Part shown: piece by piece, positions 48,189-56,064 of the stretch | Numbering within the stretch: position 1 is the first letter of the stretch | Layout: every line of letters begins with the position of its first letter | NCBI RefSeq assembly: GCF_003813905.1 | Contig: NZ_RPFJ01000030.1 | Location: 1 to 64,000, forward strand | DNA: 64,000 nt | Reading direction: 5' to 3' | Source of the DNA: Aureibaculum marinum | GTDB lineage: Bacteria > Bacteroidota > Bacteroidia > Flavobacteriales > Flavobacteriaceae | Translations under genes and position numbers: made by a program | Notes under the pieces: model-generated | The model's input: only the letters and a program-made list of their open reading frames with translations | Told to the model about the DNA's origin: nothing | Databases searched by the model: none

Positions 48189-48226
48189 AAAGGCGTATTT
48201 ACTTGTAAAAAGTAATACGCCTTTTT
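48189..48226 (+). terminator. Intrinsic terminator after the second susCD pair
   Basis: An AAAGGCGTATTTACTT arm pairs with AAGTAATACGCCTTT, with a single bulged T, and ends in a run of T. It separates susCD from GH88, which then needs read-through or its own promoter (a weak TATCTTTA lies at 48243). Confidence 0.8.
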
Positions 48227-48281
48227 AGATTTATTAATTTACTATCTTTAAAAGAATTTAAAATTTAATTCAACTGTCCAG

Positions 48282-49487
48282 ATGAAATATAACAATAAAA
48301 AAAACAATTTGTCTTTTGCAATTCAAATGTTTCTTTTGGTATCTATTTGTTTAACTTCTTGTAAAAAAACTTCTGATCATACATCTGAAAATGATTCTAT
48401 TACTATAGATTCTTTACTAACAATTCGGTATCAAAATATTGTAAATTATCCTGTAAAAAATGATAGCTTTCCTAGAAGTTTAGATTTAATTTCTAATAAA
48501 ATCAGATTGGTGAGTTCTAATGATTGGACAAGTGGTTTTTTTCCGGGTAATTTATGGCAATTGTATAAATTAACAAACAATACTATTTATAGAGACAAAG
48601 CAGCTGAATGGACTGCATTAATGGAAAATCAAAAATTTAATGCAGGTACTCACGATATGGGTTTTAAAATGTATTGTAGTTTTGGCGAAGGTTATGAGGT
48701 TACTAAAAATCAGAATTATAAGGATGTTTTAATTACTAGTGCAAACACGTTGATTTCTCGTTTTAATAAAAACGTAGGCTCAATTAGATCATGGGATTTT
48801 AACAAAGACATTTGGGAGTTCCCAGTAATCATAGACAATATGATGAACTTAGAATTACTATTTGAAGCAACAAAAATATCTGGAGATAGTATTTATCATA
48901 AAATTGCGGTACGGCATGCTAATACAACTCTTAAAAATCAGTTTAGAGAGAATAATAGTGTAAACCATGTTGTTGTTTATGACACTATCAATGGAAGTGT
49001 AAAAATGAAAGTGACGCATCAAGGTTTTAACGATTATTCTTCATGGGCTCGAGGGCAAAGCTGGGCCATTTATGGGTTTACTATGGCTTACAGATACACT
49101 AAAGATACTACCTATCTAGCTCAAGCGGAAGCTACTGCAAAATTTTTTATAGAACACCCAAATTTGCCTGAAGACAGAATTCCCTATTGGGACTTTAACC
49201 ATCCTAATATTCCAAATGTACCTAGAGATGCATCTGCCTCCTCAATTATGGCATCTGCATTATTTGAACTATATGCTTTTACTAACAATAAAACATATCT
49301 CAATTTTGCTAACGCCGTATTAAGTAATTTAAAAACTACTGAATATATTTTAGATGCGGATATTGAAGCTCCTTTTATATTAAATCACAGTACAGGTAAT
49401 GGCCCTAAAAATGACGAAATGGATGTACCCATAAATTATGCAGACTACTATTTTTTAGAAGCCCTTCTTAGAAAAAAAGACATCTAA
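48282..49487 (+). CDS. GH88-family unsaturated glucuronyl hydrolase, lipoprotein
   Basis: The 401-residue protein has a lipoprotein signal (LTSC, Cys27) and the alpha/alpha-barrel of GH88. SSNDWTSGFFPGNLW opens the active site; Asp125 in GTHDMGFKMY and Asp185 in VIIDNMMNLELLF match the two conserved aspartates of Bacillus unsaturated glucuronyl hydrolase; SSWARGQSWAIYGF and YWDFNHP are further signatures. It hydrates the 4,5-unsaturated uronic acid left at chain ends by polysaccharide lyases, so that the residue is released. GH88 is known from ulvan, glycosaminoglycan and gellan breakdown and is less expected with alginate, so it hints at a second uronate polymer imported by the preceding SusC/D. 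It converges on kdgA. Confidence 0.88.
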   Translation: MKYNNKKNNLSFAIQMFLLVSICLTSCKKTSDHTSENDSITIDSLLTIRYQNIVNYPVKNDSFPRSLDLISNKIRLVSSNDWTSGFFPGNLWQLYKLTNNTIYRDKAAEWTALMENQKFNAGTHDMGFKMYCSFGEGYEVTKNQNYKDVLITSANTLISRFNKNVGSIRSWDFNKDIWEFPVIIDNMMNLELLFEATKISGDSIYHKIAVRHANTTLKNQFRENNSVNHVVVYDTINGSVKMKVTHQGFNDYSSWARGQSWAIYGFTMAYRYTKDTTYLAQAEATAKFFIEHPNLPEDRIPYWDFNHPNIPNVPRDASASSIMASALFELYAFTNNKTYLNFANAVLSNLKTTEYILDADIEAPFILNHSTGNGPKNDEMDVPINYADYYFLEALLRKKDI

Positions 49488-49504
49488 ATAATGTTTTATA
49501 GTAA

Positions 49505-49564
49505 AATAGACTTCAACGATTACTCTTTTTTTTAGAAATAATGGAAAAATCACTGAAGTCTATT
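49505..49564. terminator. Possible shared terminator between GH88 and kdgA
   Basis: An AATAGACTTCA arm and its exact complement TGAAGTCTATT form an 11-bp stem around a 38-base loop that holds a T-rich and an A-rich stretch. It lies between two converging genes. The long loop makes this less certain than the other hairpins. Confidence 0.45.
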
Positions 49565-49589
49565 ATAAGTTATAGTAAAGGAGAAAAGT

Positions 49590-50258
49590 TTAATTTCTAA
49601 CTGATTTTACAATCTCAAGAGCTTCTTTTACTTTATTTTCTAATCCTTTAAAATCTTTATTTGCTAAAATATCTTTTGATATTAATTTAGAACCCATTCC
49701 TACGCAAGTAACACCAGCATCAAACCATGCCTTTAGATTTTCTTTTGTAGGTGAGACTCCTCCAGTTGGCATAAGGTTTGTCCATGGTTGAGGACCTTTT
49801 ACACCTTTTACAAATTGAGGTCCATAAATATCACCTGGAAATAATTTTACAATTTCACACCCCAATTCTTCAGCTCTTGTAATTTCTGTTAATGTGCCAC
49901 AACCAGGAGACCATAGTACTTTTCTACGGTTACAAACTATTGCAATGTCTTCTCTTAATACAGGCGTTACTATAAAATTAGCTCCCAATTGCATATATAA
50001 TGATGCTGCTCCTGCATCAGTTACAGAACCTACACCCATTATCATTCCAGGCAATTCAGCAATGGCATACTTTGTTAATTCGCCAAATACTTCGTGAGCA
50101 AAATCACCACGTGATGTAAACTCCATTAGTCTTGCACCGCCATCGTAACATGCTTTTAATACTTTTTTACTTAACTCAATATCATTATGAAAAAATAAAG
50201 GAATCATTCCTGTATCTTTCATCGCTTGAGCTACTTCTAATCTTGAAAATTGTGCCAT
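49590..50258 (-). CDS. kdgA: 2-keto-3-deoxy-6-phosphogluconate (KDPG) aldolase
   Basis: At 222 residues it has the length of KDPG/KHG aldolases. Glu46 in MEFTSRG and the Schiff-base Lys138 in EIVKLFPGD are in place, with GVGSVTD, FIVTPV, WSPGCGT and MPTGGVSP as conserved loops. It splits KDPG into pyruvate and glyceraldehyde 3-phosphate in the cytoplasm, the last step of alginate-monomer and uronate breakdown. It is the third gene after kdgK and a phosphofructokinase; the 106-bp gap before it holds a LacI-operator core (50270-50281), so it may have its own regulated promoter. Confidence 0.93.
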   Translation of the reverse strand: MAQFSRLEVAQAMKDTGMIPLFFHNDIELSKKVLKACYDGGARLMEFTSRGDFAHEVFGELTKYAIAELPGMIMGVGSVTDAGAASLYMQLGANFIVTPVLREDIAIVCNRRKVLWSPGCGTLTEITRAEELGCEIVKLFPGDIYGPQFVKGVKGPQPWTNLMPTGGVSPTKENLKAWFDAGVTCVGMGSKLISKDILANKDFKGLENKVKEALEIVKSVRN

Positions 50259-50269
50259 TTTATTGATAT

Positions 50270-50281
50270 TTAATCGTTTAA
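50270..50281 (-). promoter_or_regulatory. LacI-operator core before kdgA
   Basis: TTAATCGTTTAA is identical to the 12-bp core of the operator at 52661-52682, but the outer TTTGC/GCAAA arms are not conserved. It lies 12 bp upstream of the kdgA start. It is a probable third, weaker site for the LacI regulator at 52787. Confidence 0.5.
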
Positions 50282-50364
50282 CTGTTCGTTTTGTTTTTTT
50301 GTTGTCTAATTTTGTTGATATTTGATAAAAATATGAATACTAGCGTCTGTCTATTTCTGCTCAA

Positions 50365-51582
50365 TTAACTCCAGTTTAGTATTTTCTTAAAGTCATATTC
50401 CTCTGGATTAGACACATATTTTTGAGCTTGAGTGTAATCTTTTTCATGAATAAAGAAAAGATTATTAATAAATAATTGAGCCATATCAGAATTAATATTG
50501 ACCAATCTTGGAGGAATTTTACCATTTTCATCTTCAAAATCTTTTAAAAATAAAGGGGTAATATCTCCTCTTGAATTTGCACTTACTATACAATCAGAAA
50601 TACCTTGGTCAAATAGTTTTTTTACGCCAATTCCTAACAGCGTACATAAGGTTAAATCAAATGCAATAGGGTTACAACATCTTAATTCGTATCCTATTTC
50701 AACGGGTCTAGATTTTATATCTAAGCCTAATTCTTTTAGCTTAATTTGTAAAAGATAATTAAAAATATGAGATTTACTAACATTTCCTAATTCCGGATGG
50801 CCATGATCATCATAAGTGAAATTAATACCTGAATTTATAATTTCAGAATTTTCCATAAAATGAAAAACACCTTCACTTATTAATGCAACACCATATTCAA
50901 TTCCTTTAATTTTACATTTAATTATTGAAGAGATAATCATATTAATTATCTTATCAAATGTAATTGTTGTTTTATTAAACATTTCAGGTATTATCATCAT
51001 TTGAAAATGGCATGCGGAAGCAATACCAAAAGCTAAATGACCAGCTGAGCGTCCCATGGCAGAAACTACGAACCAATTTTCACTAGTACGAGCATCTTCA
51101 TAAACCGTATTTCCAATGCGAACACCCTCATCTTTAGCGGTATGAAAACCAAAAGTAGGATTTCTATCCGGAAGTGGTAGATCGTTATCTATTGTTTTAG
51201 GAACGTGAATATGTGCAACTGTTAAGTTTTGAGTTTGAAGATATTTGGTTAATCTATTGGCGGTAGATGCGGTATCATCACCACCAATAGTAACCAATAA
51301 TTTGATATTGTTTTTTTTGAAAAAATCAGCTTTAAAATCACTGTCTTTAGGCTTAAATCTACTCATTATTAGTGTAGACCCACCTCGACTAAAAATTCGA
51401 TCAGCATGGGCAAAATCAAATATTTTTACATCTGGATTATCGGATAATAATCCTTGATATCCGTGATGAACACCAATAACCGTATAACCATCTTTAAGAA
51501 AAGTTTTGGCTAAGGTACTAATCACGGTATTAATTCCAGGAGCTGGACCTCCTCCACAAATGATTGCTATAGATTTTTTCAC
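50365..51582 (-). CDS. 6-phosphofructokinase, PPi-dependent type by motif
   Basis: A 405-residue PFK-family protein. IICGGGPAPGINTVI is the nucleotide/phosphate loop. Two residues decide the phosphate donor: GGDDT (100-104) has Asp where ATP enzymes have Gly, and PKTIDND (128-134) has Lys where ATP enzymes have Gly. Both are the pattern of PPi-dependent, reversible phosphofructokinases. It lies 9 bp after kdgK and before kdgA. In this setting the reverse reaction (fructose 1,6-bisphosphate to fructose 6-phosphate with PPi formation) would serve gluconeogenesis from glyceraldehyde 3-phosphate. Motif-based; cofactor use has not been shown. Confidence 0.85.
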   Translation of the reverse strand: MKKSIAIICGGGPAPGINTVISTLAKTFLKDGYTVIGVHHGYQGLLSDNPDVKIFDFAHADRIFSRGGSTLIMSRFKPKDSDFKADFFKKNNIKLLVTIGGDDTASTANRLTKYLQTQNLTVAHIHVPKTIDNDLPLPDRNPTFGFHTAKDEGVRIGNTVYEDARTSENWFVVSAMGRSAGHLAFGIASACHFQMMIIPEMFNKTTITFDKIINMIISSIIKCKIKGIEYGVALISEGVFHFMENSEIINSGINFTYDDHGHPELGNVSKSHIFNYLLQIKLKELGLDIKSRPVEIGYELRCCNPIAFDLTLCTLLGIGVKKLFDQGISDCIVSANSRGDITPLFLKDFEDENGKIPPRLVNINSDMAQLFINNLFFIHEKDYTQAQKYVSNPEEYDFKKILNWS

Positions 51583-51591
51583 AACGTTAGC

Positions 51592-52632
51592 TTATCTTGA
51601 TACTCTACCAGAAGCATCTCCGCTCATTAATTTTTTAACTTCATCTATACTAGATAGGTTAGCATCTCCTTTTATGGTATGTTTTAAACATGAGGCAGCA
51701 ACAGCAAAATTCAATGCTTTTTGGTCATCTCCTTTGTATTCTAACAATCCATAAATTAGTCCCCCCATAAATGAATCTCCACCTCCAACTCGATCTACAA
51801 TGTCAGTTATTTGGTATTGTGGCGATTCAAATAATGTTTTTCCATCATATAATACGCCCGCCCAAGTGTTGTGAGATGCTGATATAGAACCTCTTAATGT
51901 AGTAATTACTTTCTTTGCACGAGGAAATTTTTTCAGCATTTGATCACAAACAGATAAAAATGCTTCTCCTTTTACATGTTCTCCTTGAGTAGTAATATCT
52001 AAACCTTCTGGTTTGATACCAAAATGTTTTTCAGCGTCTTCTTCATTACCTAGAATAATATCACAATAAGAAGTCAATTCAGTCATAATTGCTTCACGGT
52101 CGCCTCCATATTTCCACAATTTTTGACGGTAATTTAAATCTGTTGAAATTGTAAGTCCTAATTCACTAGCTACTTTTACTGCTTCTAAACAAGCATCTGC
52201 AGCACCTTGAGAAATTGCAGGAGTAATACCTGTCCAATGGAACCAACCAGCACCATCAAAAACTTTATGCCAATCAACCATGCCTGGCTTTATTTCAGCC
52301 ATTGCAGAATGTTGTCTGTCATAAACAACTTTACTACCTCTGTTTACTGCACCTGTTTCTAAAAAGTAAATTCCTAAACGGTCACCACCCCAAATAATAT
52401 TCTCACAATTTACACCTCTTTTACGCATTTCCATCATGGCACATTCGCCAATATCATTTTTAGGTAAGCGAGTAACAAAATCTACTGGAATACCATAATT
52501 TGCTAAGGAGACTGCTACGTTTGATTCTCCACCCCCATAAATAACATCGAAAGAATTTGCTTGTGAAAATCTTAAAAATCCGTGTGGAGCTAATCTTAAC
52601 ATGATTTCTCCAAAAGTTACAACTTTTTTCAT
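51592..52632 (-). CDS. kdgK: 2-keto-3-deoxygluconate kinase (PfkB family)
   Basis: The 346-residue protein is a ribokinase-fold sugar kinase. VTFGEIMLRLAPHG and YGGGESNVAVSLANYG form the N-terminal substrate site, and DRVGGGDSFMGGLIYG the catalytic Asp and anion hole near the C-terminus. The length and N-terminus match KdgK, which phosphorylates 2-keto-3-deoxygluconate to KDPG for KdgA. It opens the kdgK-pfk-kdgA operon, divergent from lacI, with a LacI palindrome 29 bp before the start. Confidence 0.9.
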   Translation of the reverse strand: MKKVVTFGEIMLRLAPHGFLRFSQANSFDVIYGGGESNVAVSLANYGIPVDFVTRLPKNDIGECAMMEMRKRGVNCENIIWGGDRLGIYFLETGAVNRGSKVVYDRQHSAMAEIKPGMVDWHKVFDGAGWFHWTGITPAISQGAADACLEAVKVASELGLTISTDLNYRQKLWKYGGDREAIMTELTSYCDIILGNEEDAEKHFGIKPEGLDITTQGEHVKGEAFLSVCDQMLKKFPRAKKVITTLRGSISASHNTWAGVLYDGKTLFESPQYQITDIVDRVGGGDSFMGGLIYGLLEYKGDDQKALNFAVAASCLKHTIKGDANLSSIDEVKKLMSGDASGRVSR

Positions 52633-52660
52633 TTTTTTAAATTTAATTAGTTAAGTTTAA

Positions 52661-52682
52661 TTTGCTTAATCGTTTAAGCAAA
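52661..52682. promoter_or_regulatory. LacI-type operator on the kdgK side
   Basis: A 22-bp palindrome with perfect 9-base arms TTTGCTTAA and TTAAGCAAA around a TCGT centre, the central CG being typical of LacI/GalR operators. It lies 29 bp upstream of kdgK. Confidence 0.8.
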
Positions 52683-52723
52683 AAATTAAAATAAAATCAA
52701 AACTCCATTAATATGCGATAAGT

Positions 52724-52754
52724 TTTGATTATACGAACAAAGGTATTACATTTG
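52724..52754 (+). promoter_or_regulatory. Promoter of the lacI gene
   Basis: TTTG at 52724-52727 and TACATTTG at 52747-52754 are separated by 19 bp, a textbook Bacteroidota -33/-7 pair. The operator at 52751-52772 overlaps the -7 element, implying autorepression. Confidence 0.7.
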
Positions 52755-52772
52755 TTTAAACGATTAAGCAAA
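52751..52772. promoter_or_regulatory. LacI-type operator on the lacI side
   Basis: Arms TTTGTTTAA and TTAAGCAAA around an ACGA centre. It is the reverse complement of the operator at 52661-52682 apart from one base, and its centre is 90 bp away. It covers the lacI -7 element and the expected transcription start. Confidence 0.8.
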
Positions 52773-52786
52773 TATATAAAATATTA

Positions 52787-53821
52787 ATGACAAAAAAGAA
52801 AACTACTATAAAAGATATTGCGAACGTTTTAAATATATCTGCTGCGGCAGTTTCTAAGGCTTTACATGACGATTCTCGAATTAGTGAAAAAACTAAAAAA
52901 GCAGTAAAGCAAGTTGCTAAAAATCTTAATTATCAACCCAATCATTTAGCAAGTGCATTAAGAAGTGGGAAGAGTAATTTAGTAGGTGTTATTGTTCCTA
53001 GAACTAACAGTAATTTCTTTTCATCAGTTTTGCAGAATATTGAAGAGGTATTAAACAAAGAAGGATATAATATTATTATTACGCAATCAAATGAATCTTA
53101 TAAGAAAGAATGTGATAATATAGACACTTTATTATATACACAAGTTGATGGTATTATTGCTTCTATGGCTAACGAAACGGTTGAATTAGATTATTATGAA
53201 AAAGTTAAATCAAAAGGAATTCCTTTAATATTATTTGACAGGGGAGAGAATGATTTAAATGTTGATTATATTGGTATAAATGATTATGAAAGTAGTCATT
53301 TGGTAGTTAATCATTTGGTGGATAACGGTTGTAAAAGAATCGCTCATATTGGTGGATATAAACGTACAAGAATTTTTAATAATCGTATTAGGGGGTATAT
53401 AGATGCACTTAAAAAACATAATTTACCTTTAGATACTGAATTGCTTACCGAAAGTGGCTTAACCATAGAAGATGGAAGAGAGAAGATGTATCAATTACTA
53501 AATTTAAAGAAAAGACCAGATGCTGTTTATGTTGCAGGAGATTATGCTGCTTTAGGAGCTTTACAAGTATTAAATGAAGAAAACATAAAAATACCTGATG
53601 AGATTGCGTTGGTAGGGTTTGGCAACGAACCTTTTACTGATATGGTTACTCCAAGAATTACTAGTGTTAATCAACATAGTGAAGAAATAGGAAAACAAGC
53701 AGCACTTACATTTTTAAAATACAATAAAGAAAAAGTTGTAAAACAAAGTTTAAATAAAATTATTTTAAGTGCTGAATTAATAATAAGAGATTCTTCAAAT
53801 AAAAAAGCCCTACTTACATAA
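52787..53821 (+). CDS. LacI/GalR-family transcriptional regulator
   Basis: A 344-residue regulator. The N-terminal HTH reads TIKDIANVLNISAAAVSKAL, followed by the hinge NYQPNHLASALRSGKSN, and a periplasmic-binding-protein-like sensor domain (VGVIVPRTNSNFFSSVLQNI, KGIPLILFDRG, IAHIGGYKRT, VAGDYAALGAL, VGFGNEPFTDMVTPRIT). It most likely binds the two mirrored palindromes in the kdgK/lacI intergenic region and the core before kdgA, releasing them when a uronate-pathway intermediate binds. The stop codon is inside a terminator hairpin shared with the convergent SDR gene. Confidence 0.92.
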   Translation: MTKKKTTIKDIANVLNISAAAVSKALHDDSRISEKTKKAVKQVAKNLNYQPNHLASALRSGKSNLVGVIVPRTNSNFFSSVLQNIEEVLNKEGYNIIITQSNESYKKECDNIDTLLYTQVDGIIASMANETVELDYYEKVKSKGIPLILFDRGENDLNVDYIGINDYESSHLVVNHLVDNGCKRIAHIGGYKRTRIFNNRIRGYIDALKKHNLPLDTELLTESGLTIEDGREKMYQLLNLKKRPDAVYVAGDYAALGALQVLNEENIKIPDEIALVGFGNEPFTDMVTPRITSVNQHSEEIGKQAALTFLKYNKEKVVKQSLNKIILSAELIIRDSSNKKALLT

Positions 53822-53834
53822 AGAAGGGCTTTTT
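53802..53834. terminator. Bidirectional terminator overlapping the lacI stop codon
   Basis: AAAAAGCCCT (53802-53811) pairs with AGGGCTTTTT (53825-53834) around a 13-base loop that contains the lacI stop. The A- and T-runs allow use by both converging genes. Confidence 0.85.
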
Positions 53835-53861
53835 AAATACATGTAATTTGTCAGTAGGTTG

Positions 53862-54626
53862 TTATATACCTAAAGCTTGACCACCACCAATTTGTATTGT
53901 TTCAGCAGTGATAAAAGACGCATCATTACTAGCTAAGAAAGAAACTACAGAAGCTACTTCTTCTGGTTCTCCTAATCTTCCTAATAAAATGCTATTTTTC
54001 CATGTTGCAAACACTTCAGGTTTTGTAGATTTAATTTGAGCATGGAAAGGAGTATCAATAGTACCTGGCGATACTGCATTAACTCTAATTCCGTATTCCG
54101 CTAAATCTTTTGCTAACGCTCTCGTAATTGCATGAACACCAGCTTTAGATGTACCATAGATTCCTGCTCCTGGTCCACCAGCATTCCAAGCAGCATTGGA
54201 GGTATAATTAATAATTGTAGAATTTTCTCCTTTTTTTAAGAATGGAATGGCTGCTCTTGAAGCAAAAAATACTGAATCAAGGTTTAAAGCCATTACAGCT
54301 CTATAAAATTCGGTTGTCATTTCTTCAAATCTAGATCTACCACCTAAACCACCTGCGTTATTTACCAGAACATCAATTCTACCGTATTTTTCACCTATTT
54401 TATTGATGTTTGAAGTTACTTCGTCTTCGTTAGTAACATCAAATCCGTAGTATTCTGCAGTTATTCCTTCAGCTTCAAGTTCTTTAATTCTTTTCAATCC
54501 GGCTTCGTCTTCAATACCATTTAACACTACGGTATATCCATCTTGTCCCAATCTTTTAGCTACTTGAAACCCAATTCCTCCTGTAGCTCCTGTAATAACA
54601 GCTACTTTTCCTTTGTTTTTACTCAT
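53862..54626 (-). CDS. Short-chain dehydrogenase, probable DEH (4-deoxy-5-keto uronate) reductase
   Basis: The 254-residue SDR has the cofactor loop TGATGGIG (12-19), VNNAGG, the catalytic Ser143, Tyr157 and Lys161 (YGTSK), and SPGTIDTPF. Its length and place beside PL7 lyases, an ExuT-like transporter and kdgK/kdgA fit the SDR enzymes that reduce the unsaturated alginate monomer DEH to 2-keto-3-deoxygluconate. NADH or NADPH preference cannot be read with confidence. It is the last gene of a gntR-transporter-SDR series, 31 bp after the transporter. Confidence 0.8.
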   Translation of the reverse strand: MSKNKGKVAVITGATGGIGFQVAKRLGQDGYTVVLNGIEDEAGLKRIKELEAEGITAEYYGFDVTNEDEVTSNINKIGEKYGRIDVLVNNAGGLGGRSRFEEMTTEFYRAVMALNLDSVFFASRAAIPFLKKGENSTIINYTSNAAWNAGGPGAGIYGTSKAGVHAITRALAKDLAEYGIRVNAVSPGTIDTPFHAQIKSTKPEVFATWKNSILLGRLGEPEEVASVVSFLASNDASFITAETIQIGGGQALGI

Positions 54627-54657
54627 TTTTAATTATTTTAATTTATTTATAATTATG

Positions 54658-55959
54658 TTATATTCCTTTTTTTATAGGTTTAACTATAGGAATCAATATC
54701 CATACACTGGCTAAAGTTAATATAGCCAGAGCAGCTCCAATAATAAATGCGGGTGTGTAATTGCCACCACTTGTTAACCAAGGCACTAAATAGGTTAAAC
54801 CAGCAGCTGTTAATTTGGCAGCCATACCTGAAAATCCAGCTAAGGTACCCACTGTTTTTCCACTAAACAAATCACTTGGTAAAGTTTGAACGTTACCAAT
54901 TGTTGTTTGAAATCCAAATAGAATAACAGCCATTATAATAACTGCAGAGGTAGGTCCTCCAGGGTTTGCCATAGCTATAAGTGCTGGCAACATTATTAAA
55001 CATCCAATTGTAATTACTACTTTTCGTGTTTTGTTAATATTCCAACCGGCTTTTAATCTATTTTGAGCAAATAATCCACCAAACCAAGCTCCAAACATTG
55101 CACCTACATAAGGAACCCAACCATATAGTCCAATTGACGTAACGTCCATAGCATAAACTTCATGCAAGTAGATTGGAATCCAAAAAACAAACAACCACCA
55201 AATTGGATCTATAAAAGCGGATGCTAAAATTACTCCCCAACTTTGTTTATGACTAAGTAGTTGACCAGTATTAGGGTTGTATTGTTGGTCTGGTGTTCCG
55301 TCACCATCAAAATCCTCATTTTTTTGACCTGTTAAAATATATTCACGTTCTTCATCGGTAATCCAAGGATGACTTTTGGGTGGAGCTTTTACTAAAATCC
55401 ACCAAGGAATTAGCCAAAGTAGACCAGCTAAACCGATTATTATAAATATTGCTTTCCAATCAAAAATGATTGTTAATGCTGCAATTAAAGGAATAGATAT
55501 AATACCGCCTATAGCGGCTCCAGAATTAAAAATACCTTGAGCCAAAGCTCGTTCTTTTGTAGGAAACCACTCTGCATTTCCTTTAGTTGCTCCAGGCCAG
55601 TTTCCAGCTTCAGAAATACCTAATATGGAACGAAATATACCAAAGCTTAATATACCTTGAGCAAAAGCGTGTAGAGCTGTAGAGATTGACCATACACCAA
55701 TTGATAGCACAAATCCCATTCGAGTTCCAACCCAATCAAAAATTTTACCAAATATTGCTTGTCCAAATGCATAAGAGAAAACAAAAATAATTGATATAAG
55801 AGCGTAAATTGCCTTTGTTTCATCAGGTGTATGTCCAGGGTATAGTTCTTTGGCAATTTCTGGCCACAGAACACTTAATGACTGACGGTCAATGTAATTG
55901 ATAATTGTAGCTAAGGCAATTAACGCAACAACCCACCAACGTAATCCTTTTATTTTCAT
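54658..55959 (-). CDS. MFS transporter of the hexuronate (ExuT/ACS) type with a calcium-loop insert
   Basis: A 433-residue membrane protein with about 12 hydrophobic segments. INYIDRQSLSVLWP in TM1, EAGNWPGATKGNAEWFP after TM4 and the overall order fit the anion:cation symporter branch (ExuT, hexuronate). In the alginate setting it should carry the unsaturated uronate monomer across the inner membrane. Odd feature: the central cytoplasmic loop carries DFDGDGTPD (Asp216-Asp224), which has the DxDGDGxxD pattern of EF-hand-like calcium loops and is not usual in ExuT. It lies between gntR and the SDR. Confidence 0.88.
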   Translation of the reverse strand: MKIKGLRWWVVALIALATIINYIDRQSLSVLWPEIAKELYPGHTPDETKAIYALISIIFVFSYAFGQAIFGKIFDWVGTRMGFVLSIGVWSISTALHAFAQGILSFGIFRSILGISEAGNWPGATKGNAEWFPTKERALAQGIFNSGAAIGGIISIPLIAALTIIFDWKAIFIIIGLAGLLWLIPWWILVKAPPKSHPWITDEEREYILTGQKNEDFDGDGTPDQQYNPNTGQLLSHKQSWGVILASAFIDPIWWLFVFWIPIYLHEVYAMDVTSIGLYGWVPYVGAMFGAWFGGLFAQNRLKAGWNINKTRKVVITIGCLIMLPALIAMANPGGPTSAVIIMAVILFGFQTTIGNVQTLPSDLFSGKTVGTLAGFSGMAAKLTAAGLTYLVPWLTSGGNYTPAFIIGAALAILTLASVWILIPIVKPIKKGI

Positions 55960-56064
55960 ATGTCTATATTTAGTTAATATTTGATTTTATAATCTCTTAA
56001 GGCTTTGCGTAAATAATTAAAATTGCACTCTCTACTTATCAATTAGCATTTTCTGTGTGTAATT

